A DNA stretch of 64,000 nt from Edaphochlamys debaryana (Eukaryota > Chlorophyta > Chlorophyceae > Chlamydomonadales). Shown piece by piece: positions 55,131 to 64,000 of this stretch. The notes under the pieces were generated by a model, which ran no database searches, was not told the origin of the DNA, and saw only the letters and a program-made list of their open reading frames with translations. Each line of letters starts with the position of its first letter. The first letter of the stretch is position 1. The DNA is taken from assembly GCA_016858145.1 (NCBI GenBank), contig JAEHOE010000090.1, positions 372,001 to 436,000 of the forward strand. Reading direction: 5' to 3'. A program made the position numbers and the translations under genes.

Positions 55131-55250
55131 GGGGGGGGGGTAGCTGGGGGGCGGCAGGCTGTAGGGGGGCCGGATGAGGGGGCATGCGCGGCTGGCTGTG
55201 GGGAGCATGCATAGCAGGCTGTACGGGGCGTGCGCGGCAGGCTGTAGGGG
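55110..55250 (+). repeat. Tandem repeat overlapping the dehydrogenase stop
   Basis: GCAGGCTGTAG, preceded by a GCATGC-like box, occurs at the stop codon (to 55130) and again near 55153, 55190 (variant), 55214 and 55237. The repeat unit includes the last codons AGC AGG CTG TAG of the gene. Confidence 0.85.
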
Positions 55251-57008
55251 CGGGAGAGGGGGCAGTAGGTGTGCCATGTGGTGACGGCAAGGGAAACGCT
55301 GCGGTTGAGGGCGGGTGAGGCACCAGGGGGCAACTCATTGGAGCAGCGGGGCGAGGGGGGCAGTCGTGGAGGATTGGAATCTGTGGGGTGTCAAAGCAGC
55401 GTGTGTGCAGCTGCCTGGAGCAATGGCTGAGGTTTTTGGGGCACGACTATGACAATGGTCCGGGGCAAATACATATGGACAACGCAAGGGCGTATGTACC
55501 GAGAAAGCTGGAGGAGGCGCCGGGGCACAGCCGGAACTGGACACAGGCATGTTGGCGGCCAAGTTGAGCAGTAGGGGCGTAGCGTACGGCACGGTGGTGT
55601 GGCATGGAGGGCCAGGACAAGGGGCGGCGGTTCTGTCGCAGGAGTGTTGGCCCCCGTTGCGTGTAAGCCTGAAATCCGTGGACCCGGGGACCGCTCTTGG
55701 CCGCGGCGGCCTTGCTTCGAGGGTCAGGCACTCAGGCACCCGTCAACCGGCACGGCGGCACGGCACGGCACCGTCGAGCCCCGCGGGCAGGCGGAGGCTT
55801 CGACAGGTTTTATGGGTTTTGCGGTGTTCGACAGGCTTCGACAGTGGTTATGGTGTACGGCAGCGTTTTAGGCGGCCCAGGAATGAGAACAGGGGTGCCC
55901 GGCATGCAAGCGGCTGCGGCCCAGGGATCTGCTGACCCGTGACAGGGATCCTCCAATAGCCAGGCTCCCCTCAGTTCCCTACCCCAAGTCTCCCCTTAAG
56001 TGTCCCCTTGCCCCTTAAGTCACCCGCGCTAAGCAGGCTTCCCCATTCCTGGGTGTCAAACCCCCTAACCGGCGGCGAGCAGGCTTCCCGCTTCCTGGCC
56101 TGCAGCGTTGCTACCTTACCTCAGCCTGTGACCGATAGGCTCCGCACTGTGAGCCGATCATTGCGGGATTCGCGGCCCAGAATGCGCAAGCGGACCGCCG
56201 TGGCACGGCCCTGGCACGGCCCCGGACCCCGGCAAGGCGGTTATGGTTGCCGGGCTCAAACGCATTCATGCCCTTGGCGTGCTGAGTGCGGGGGACTCTG
56301 AAGTGCGAAGTCCGCACACATCAACACTGCAGTCCAGACTTGTGGGCGTCACATGCCCTCCGCCTTGCTGTGGACCTCTGCAGACAGGCTGCACAGGCAG
56401 GGGCGCAGGGCGCCTGTCCGCGCCCTCCCGTTCCCTCTTGCAGCCAAGCCCCCTTGCGCCCTCTGTCCCACTTGTCCTCGCCCCCGCCCTGGCCCACTCG
56501 GCTCGCAGCCGCTCGCCCTCTCGCCCTTACTCCATCCTCCCTCGGCCCTCTGGGCCCCTCGCCCCGACGTCGCCCTCGCCCTCGAGATCGCCCTTTCTCG
56601 CCCTCGGCCCGCCCTCGTCCTCTCGCCCCGTCGTCTTTGCGCTCGCTTCCTCCTGCGGTTAGGGCCGAACAAAGCGCTAGCTCATAGCCACGTGCCCCCC
56701 CCCCCAACCCTGCTATAAGTCCCGTGGACCCCAGCTCCCCGCCCCCCACCCCCCACCCTCGTCGGGGAAGGTGGGGGCGGCACGAAACCCCATGCCGTTT
56801 CACGCCCAGCACGAACCGCGTCTAGAGCCGGTCACCCCGGCCTCTTCCCGGGTGCGGCAGGGTAACGACATATCAGTAAACTTCTCGAGCACCTCAGAAG
56901 CCGTTGTCGCGCGAGCGCGATGCCCGCCCTCGAGGCAGCGAGAGCGGGTCCCTAGCTTGGTGTCCAACCGTATCGCTGCCGCGATCGTATAGCAACAGCC
57001 AAGGAAAG
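55251..57008. other. Spacer between dehydrogenase and RAD50
   Basis: About 1.75 kb without a supported gene. It includes TGTAA at 55662-55666 and a simple-sequence stretch rich in CGCCCTCG at 56510-56640. The last few hundred bases should hold the RAD50 promoter. Confidence 0.4.
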
Positions 57009-60000
57009 ATGGCGGGATGCACGGTGGAGAAGGTGGGCCCGGGCGCGCCCCGCTTTGGCATTCTCCCGCGCTGGGGACTGGCGGAGGCCTTGGCATGCTT
57101 CACGAGGAGCTGTGCGGTCTCACGACTGCCATAGTGACAGAAATTCATCCAGGCATTGCCTAGGCGGGAGGAGGGGCTCACTCGCCGCGGATTGCGCGAT
57201 ACCCGGTCTCGCAGGTTATGATAAAGGGCATCCGCAGCTTCAGCCCGGACAACACCTATGCGATTGAGTTCTACAAGCCGCTGACGATCATCGTGGGCTC
57301 CAACGGCGCCGGCAAGACGGTGCGTGCGTGGCCCCCACCCGACGCTCCCCTCACCTGGCCGCTGCCGCCTGGCGTCACCGCCTTTGTCGCTGAGCCGTAT
57401 GAGCAGTGGGCCGGCACGGGGTCCTGGTTCACGTTTGACGTTGCGGTTCTGCGTCACGCTGCACGCCAAGAGGGGGGCGGGGCGACGCCGGCGGCCAGTG
57501 GGGTCTGGTGCGCAAGGCAGCCTCCCCTCCGAACCCCTCCACCCCTCTCCCCCCGTCACCATGGCTCTGCCCTGCTCCCCCTGTCCCTTCCCTCCATACC
57601 CCCCCCCTGCCTCCCCCCCCTCTCACCGCCCCCCTCCCACCCCCCAGACCATCATTGAGTCGCTCCGCTGCGCCACCACGGGCGAGCTCCCGCCCAACAC
57701 GCGGCAGGGGCACGGCTTCGTGCACGACCCCAAGGTACGGGGCATGCGTGCAGCCGTGTGCAGCCGGTGTGTGGGTTGGGGTGCTGGGGCCCCACTTTGG
57801 CAGCACAGGGGGCCCCGGTCGTGGAGCTCAGCGGGACAGGTGGAGACTTCGTGCACGACCCCCAAGGTACCGGTTAGGATCGTGTGGAGCAGCGTGTAAG
57901 AGGCACACGACCATGGACTGGAGGTGTGCTGCATAGGTCAGGTGCAGGTGCCGCACAGCAGGGGGGGCGGGAGGTCACGTTTGGCAGCAACAGCAGTGCG
58001 AGCGGAGCCACGTGGCAATAGCTTTGCGACGAGGGAGGCTTGCGTATGTACAGACGTCGATGATTCTTTGTGGAGTCTTCTGCCGAAGCAGAGGCTGTAT
58101 GCGAGTGCGCTGTCGGGAGGAAGGGGGGGCTTGGGCGCTGGACGTTGGGACCGGGTCGCCGGCGCTCTCCTCCCCGCTCCTTCCCCCCACATACGGTACA
58201 TCCTCTCCCCACCCCTACCCCGTGGCCCCCAGGTCGCTGGCGACACGGACGTCAAGGCCCAGATCCGCCTGGCCTTCTCCACCGCCAACGGCTCCCGCAT
58301 CGTGGTAACACGCAGCTTCCAGGCGGGTCGGGGGGTCGGGGGGAGGTCGGGGGTGGGGCATGTGGGTCGGCGTGTGTGGGGAAGCACGTTCCGAACATGA
58401 GCCCCTGCCTCGCCTTGCTCTTCCTCGCCTTACTTATCGCCCCCCCCATCACCTCCTCACCCATCCGCCCCACCCCCAGCTGACCCAGAAGGGCGGTCGC
58501 GGGGGCCTGCAGTTCAAGACGCTGGATGCGGTGCTGTCCGCCACCAACCGCCTCACGGGCAAGCGGGAGAGCACCACGTACCGATGCGCGGGTGGGTGGG
58601 GGGGCGGGCCGTCTGTGTGGGGATGGGGGGGTGGGGGAAAGGCTGTGTGTGTGTGTGTGGGGGGGGGGAGATGGTGCGGGGAGCCGCGTTCCCCCCTGTC
58701 CCTGAGCTCTTCGGCCCCCGCCTCCCCGTCTCGCTTCCCCCAGATCTGGACAAGATGGTGCCCACGCTCATGGGCGTATCCAAGGTGGGGTGGGTGGTGC
58801 AGGGTGGGGGTGTACGGCGGATCGCATGTATCACATCTGACCTTCTGGTCAGATGGACTGCCTGGTCCTCCACCCGCCTCCTGCCGGTCTGCCCTTTCAC
58901 ACCCGCTCCACGCGTCCCTGCAACCCCCTCCTCAGCTCGTCTTTCCCTTTCCCTTTCCGCCCCTCCTCTTGCAGGCCGTCCTGGAGAACGTCATCTTCGT
59001 GCACCAGGAGGAGTCCAACTGGCCGCTGGCCGAGGGCAAGGTGCTCAAAGACAAGTTCGACGACATCTTCGCAGCCACCAAGTACACCAAGGCGTGTGTG
59101 GGAGAGGGTCGCAGGGTCGCAGGGGGGCAGGAGGGGCTAGGGGAGGGGGAAGGGGAGCCGGCCTTCCGGCCACCCCGTTGCAACCACTCGACGTTAATGC
59201 CCCAGTAACTGTTTCGCCCACGGCGCCCCCACGGTCCTCCTTCCCTCCCCCCTGCCCTACCCCCAGGCCCTGGAGGCCCTCCGCAAGCTGCGAACTGAGA
59301 AGGGGCAGCAGCTCAAGGAGCTGAGGCTGCAGCTGGAGAACGTCAAGCAGGTGGGGGGGGGGAAGGGGGGGAGGGGTTGGGTAGAGCCGGGGCTAGGGAG
59401 CAGGGGACATGGGTAATAGAGGCTGCAGCTGGCCAGCGGAAAGCGGCTGAGGGAAGGGGGGAGGAGGAGTGATGGCTGTGCTCCGCTCCCCGCGCCCCTC
59501 CTGCAAATCCTTTCACCGCAAGACTGCCGAGCCCCCTGCCCTCTGCCCCCCCCCCCCCCCCCTGTCAGGTCAAGGACATGGCCGCCCACCACACCGCGGA
59601 TCGGGAGACTGCCCGCGCCCGAGCGGCCGACTGCGGCAGCCAGATGGCCGCACTGGAGGCTCAGATCAAGGCAGGGGTGGCGTGGGTCGTGTCGAAATGG
59701 GTATCGTTGTGGGGCGCAATGTGGGGCGCAATGCAACTCTTGACGATGTGGGTCGTGTGGGGATCTTTGGTGCGATGCGGAGCTGGCTCGCACGTCGCGG
59801 CCCCCCCCTCAACGAGGCCATCCCTCGACGACCGGACAGCTCCACACCATCCCTCAGAACCCTCTACCGCTCCGGTCATCTCCTCCCCCCCTTGCCTCCC
59901 CTCCCCCCCCGTCAGGACCTGGACTCCCGCCGCTCCGCCCTCACCGCCCGCCTCTCCGAGCTGGACTCCCTGGCTCGGGACTCGGCGGCGCGCAGGGCGC

Positions 60001-63000
60001 AGCTGGAGCTGCTGCGGGCGCGGAACAGGGAGCGGCAGGAGCGCTTCCTGGTGGGGCGGGGGGGGGGGGCGGGGGGTGGTGTTTGGGGTGGTGGTGGTGG
60101 AGTTGGGGCGTGGGGTGTTGAGGCAGGGTGTAGGGGTTGGGGGTTGGGGTGGGGTGGTGGCGCTAGTGTTGAGACTAAGGGTGGAGCTAGCGTGGAGACG
60201 AGGGGGAGGAGGGCTGCAGAGCGGGGCTTGCACAGTTGACAAGGCAATCCTCCGGACATGTTTCTCTAGGGATGCGCCGGTTTCACCCCGCCTGCGTGCC
60301 CCTTCCCCCCAGGCCGAGGGTCGGGAGGACTTTGTGGAGACCGACGAGGAGCTCAAGTGAGCGGTTGGGAGGTGGAAATTTGTCGGTAGGGAGTTTGGAA
60401 GTCAACTTCTTCAAGGAGAAAGCCGCCTCTTTCTCCGCTGCTCAGACCCCCCACCGCTCCGCCGAACCTTCGGCCGCCAAGCCTTCTCTTTCTCTTCGGC
60501 ATCCAATTCGTCAAGCGATCACCCCCCACCCCTCCCCCTGCCCCTCCTCCGCAGGGCCCACCTGGCGGGGTGCGATGCGGCGGCGCAGACCCGCGTGGGG
60601 CGGCTGCGGGCACTGGAGGCGGAGGTGCGTTGCGCGGGCAGGTGCAGGGGGGGGGGTGGATATCGAACCGGAATGGTGTGAATGCCTATGGGTGCGCATG
60701 AGCCTGATCGTGTCAGCCCGTGCAAAGGCAACCCTCCTCCCATTCGCCTTCCAAGCCCGCCCTGCAAGCCATGCATCCGCGCACGCGACGCGATCCCGCT
60801 CGGCCTCAAACACCACTGCCTTCCCACCCCCCAGGTCAACACCCTCCGCATCAGCACGGAGGCACTGGCGGACCAATACCAGCGGGTGGGCAGGGTTGGG
60901 GGGATTTGGGGGTTGGCGGAGCAAGGCGGGAGACTTGGTTCGCGGCACGTGGGCAGGGCTTGTGGTTTGAGGTTCACTGCACAAGAGCCGAGGGGTTGGA
61001 AGGGCAGGGCCGGACATTGCCGTCCTCCTTTCCCCCCTTCCCTGCCCTGCCTCACTGGCTCCACACCCTCACCCGCTTCACACCTCCACGCCACCCTCGG
61101 GCCCCCCCACTCCCCCGGCAATCCCACTAACAACTCGACGCTCTCCCGCTTATCAGCTTCAAACACCCCTTCCCTTCTCCCCGTTCCCCCGGCCTCTCCC
61201 CCCACTCCCCCCCACCCCACCCCCCAGGACTGCGTGCGCCACGGCAAGGCCGCGGGCGAGGCCGCCACCCACGCATCCAACCTCGCGGAGCGGGACCGGG
61301 CCATCCGGGCCGCGTCGGTGGCGCTAGCGCTGCCGCTGCCGCAGGGGCAGGGCGCCGCCGAGGGCGAGGGCGCCGCCGGGGGGAGCGCTCTATCCTCCGC
61401 CGCCGCCGAGGCCTTCACGGCGGCGGTGGGGGGCAAGGTGCGGGAGCTGGAATCACGGGTGACGGCGCTGCGGGCGGACGCGAGGTGCGGGGGGTGGAAG
61501 GGGATGGGGGGAGGAGGGAGGTGGGGTGCGGGTGCAGGGGCGTTACGCCGGATTCTCAGGTCTCCTCTGCACCTTCCGACCCCAAACCACCTCGCTCTTC
61601 CCCCCCCCCCCAGAATCAATGACGAGCGCATGAGTAAGGCGGTGGACGACGCAACCGCCGGAGTGGCGCGGGCGCAGGTGCGGCGGAGAGGGGGCGGGGT
61701 GGGGTGGGGCGGGGGAGGGGCACGGGAGGCGCTTGGCTGCGCGCAGCCGCGCCTGCATCGCTGCTGCAGCACCCGTCTCCCCGCCACGCGCACTTCCTCT
61801 ACACCCGCAGAACGGCCTGGATGACTCCCTGCGCCCCGGACTCCGCTGTGAACGACCGCCCCCCTCCGGCCCTGCGGCCCTCCGGCCCTCCCCCTCCTTC
61901 CCCCTTCCCCCCCCCCCCAGGAGGGCCTCCGCATCAAGCGGGCGCAGGTCGAGTCCAACAACAACGCCATCTCATCCGCAGCGGCGCAGGTGCGGGGGGC
62001 CTCGGCGGCCTGGCCCCGTGCGCGTGAAGTACCTTTCGAGCCGGGCCCAGGCCAGGCCCTGGTCGGGTCCTGGCGGGGACCAAGTCGGTCCGTAACACCT
62101 GTGAGCCCCCCTCCCCCTCCCCCCCCCAGATCGCCTCCTCCCAGTACACCACCGCCAACCTGAGGGCGCTGCAGGAGGACGCGGAGATGGCCGAGGCCAT
62201 ATACAAGCGCAAGCAGGTAGGGGGGCGAGGCGGTTGACCGTTGGGTGGTTAGTGCTGCGGCTGGGTTGTTGGGCAACGATAGTTGGGGCGGCGATCGAGG
62301 GCCCCCCTCCCCCGATCTCCCGAACCCACTCGTCCCTTCCCCTTCGCCCGTCTCTCCCTCCCTTATCCCTCCTTCACCCCTCCCCCCTCTCCCCCCCCCA
62401 AAGGCCGATTCGGACGCCAGCGACGCCCCCCGGCAGGCGGACACCGCCCGGGGGGAGGCGGAGGCGGCCGCACGCCGGATCGCGGAGCTCAGGTGGGGGT
62501 GGGGGTCTGGGGAGGGTAATGGGCGGGCCTGAAGGTGGGCCTGAAGGGAGTACCGAGTGGCCGTGCACGTAGGCATGTGAGGCGCCCCAAGCTTACTACC
62601 GCTACTCCCTCTTCCTCATACCTGAAGAACTCTTTCTTTCTTCCTTACACTCGCCGCCTCCTCTTCCCGCCCATCCCCCCAACTGCCCCCATCTCTCCAC
62701 CCCCCTCCCAGGTCCGAGCGGCAGCGCGCCGCCTCCGCCGCCGAGGTGGTGGCCCGCCTGCGCCTCAAGCGCACCGAGCTGGAGAGCAAGCAGGAGCAGG
62801 TGTGGGGTGTGGGGTGGGGGGTGGGGGTCGGGAGGGTGGAGGGCGGTGTGTGTGTGGAGGGTGGAGCCAAAGCAGGCAAGAGGTGGGGTCAGGGCGACTG
62901 CGTGCTCGCTTGCGGGTAGTCGCGGGTAAGACCGCAACTCCAGACACCTCCATCCCGACCCTTGACCTTCACCCGCCCTTCTGCCCCCCCTCCCTATCAG

Positions 63001-63811
63001 ATGGACCTGCTCCTCTTCTCCCGCCGCCGCGACCTGGCCCGTGCCCTGGACCTACCGCCGGAGCAGCTGCCGCCGCCGGACGCACTCAGGCGGTGGGGGG
63101 GGGGCTGGGGCGAGGGCTGGGGTGCACGCTTCAGCTGATCGATCAGCTTACCGACTCGTTGCAATTCCGCCTTCGCTGCCCCCTGCCCCCCTCCTGTTCC
63201 TGCACTGCAGCACCAGCGACGCCGCCGTGGCCCGGCTCAAGGCGGAGGAGGCAGCGCACCTGCGGGCATCGCAGGAGGCGCACCGGGCGGCGGAGGCGGC
63301 CAAGGCGAGACGGGGCCGTAATGGTCGTGGGGAGAGGGTCGGGCGGGGAGGATCGGGTAGGGACGTAGCGCGTCCCTCTCCGCAGCCGCTACTCCCGTGC
63401 CAAGTAGCACAGCACCCTTCGACGGGCGATACACCTCAGCTTAAGCAACCCTTCCATCCCCCCCTCCCCGTCTCTCCTGGATTACTGCAACATCTGCCCC
63501 TTCCCCCTTCGCGGGCAAAGTCATTTCCTTCAGCTCAGACCAACGCCTCCCCCCGTCCCCCCCTTACCCTCTCTTCCCCCCCCCCCCAGGCCTCCCTGGC
63601 CTCACGCAAGGAGGAGCTCCGCTCCGCCCGCGCGGGGCTGGACCGCCTGCGGGAGCGGCTGCGGCGGGGCATGGCGGAGGCAGCGGCCATGGCGCCGGGG
63701 GCGGCGGCGGCAGCGGGGGGGGCGGGGGCGGGCCCGTCCTCGGCGGCCGCCGCTGCCGCTGCGGAGGAGGCGGAGAACGACTACAACAACCGCCTGGAGA
63801 AGGCCAGCCAG
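57009..63811 (+). CDS. RAD50: RAD50 DNA repair ATPase, N-terminal half (cut by window edge)
   Basis: RAD50 is the SMC-like ATPase of the MRE11-RAD50-NBS1 complex that tethers and processes DNA double-strand breaks. Twenty-two exons join in phase: 57009-57032, 57215-57319, 57648-57734, 58233-58322, 58480-58591, 58744-58784, 58975-59091, 59267-59350, 59569-59670, 59916-60050, 60313-60356, 60555-60624, 60835-60885, 61228-61484, 61614-61677, 61921-61989, 62130-62216, 62404-62492, 62712-62799, 63001-63092, 63211-63304 and 63590-63811 (708 aa so far). Exon 1 codes only MAGCTVEK. Then come VMIKGIRSF, Walker [27 protein letters not shown], the Q-loop region [13 protein letters not shown] and [19 protein letters not shown]. 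After that a long coiled coil rich in Ala/Arg/Glu follows. The zinc hook (CxxC) and C-terminal ATPase half lie beyond the edge. Introns after exons 4, 7, 9 and 21 appear to use GC donors. Confidence 0.95.
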
Positions 63812-64000
63812 GTGGGGGGTGGAGGTGGGGGGTCGGGGTTGGGGGGCTCGGGTTGCGCGTGTGCGCTGGGGCTGGGGGGCGACCAGAGATGCGGACAGGG
63901 TGGAGGCTTGGGCTCCCGGGGTCGCCACAGCCCGCTTCGTCCCCCTCGGGCCCGTGCTTCGGGCCCGGCCACTTGCGCCTTGCCCCCTCCTCCCCATCAT
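63812..64000 (+). other. RAD50 intron running off the window
   Basis: Starts with donor GTGGGG at 63812; no acceptor-plus-exon is seen before the edge. Confidence 0.7.

Noticed and set aside
60519..62576. 685-aa minus-strand frame
   Set aside because: Antisense to RAD50 exons and C-rich introns that join in phase on the plus strand; no motif and the composition is typical of GC-bias artefacts.

Overview
The window reads as nuclear DNA of a chlorophycean green alga of the Chlamydomonas/Volvox type. It is very GC-rich, and its genes are split into many short exons with GT(G)-start donors and C-rich CAG acceptors. TGTAA motifs, the usual poly(A) signal in these algae, lie downstream of several stops. 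It also carries a secreted proline-rich (pherophorin-like) wall protein and several ankyrin and LRR gene fragments. No bacterial operons, CRISPR arrays, rRNA or convincing tRNA genes were seen. Exon models were built by hand: for almost every gene the splice phases close exactly, which is the main support for the joins.

Layout: the left edge has a possible truncated minus-strand gene, then the GTPase RAN (726-1950) and a BTB/POZ protein (3000-5463). From about 6.0 to 18 kb is a decayed, repeat-rich block. It holds an ankyrin-family fragment, LRR fragments with tandemly copied splice junctions, a coiled-coil remnant, a LINE reverse transcriptase interrupted by an in-frame 24-bp proline minisatellite, a second LRR remnant and a frameshifted ankyrin gene. 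Next come a helical-repeat protein (18398-21370), a C5orf34-like gene on the minus strand (21939-25179) and, divergent from it, a UBXN7-type UBA-UAS-UIM-UBX adaptor (25663-28554).

The region 29586-35987 is one 17-exon gene for a secreted protein made of a proline-rich domain and two tandem [Cys-rich + bulb-lectin-like] modules. A 475-bp hAT-type MITE with an 8-bp target duplication follows (36778-37252). Two tandem minus-strand thymidylate kinase paralogues (37693-40143 and 41009-43019) share a 116-bp tract with one difference. Then come a delta3,delta2-enoyl-CoA isomerase (44344-45207), an unrecognised membrane-anchored exon (46048-46404), an SDS22-like LRR protein on the minus strand (49430-51982), a DHRS4-like peroxisomal short-chain dehydrogenase (52342-55130) and the N-terminal half of RAD50 (57009 to the right edge).

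The genes do not form a pathway. There are loose links: thymidylate kinase and RAD50 in DNA metabolism, and the isomerase and DHRS4-like enzyme in fatty acyl or carbonyl metabolism of organelles. The most unusual features are the modular lectin gene, the minisatellite-expanded reverse transcriptase, the gene-conversion-like tract between the kinases, the repeated partial duplications at splice junctions, and the frequency of GC-AG introns.
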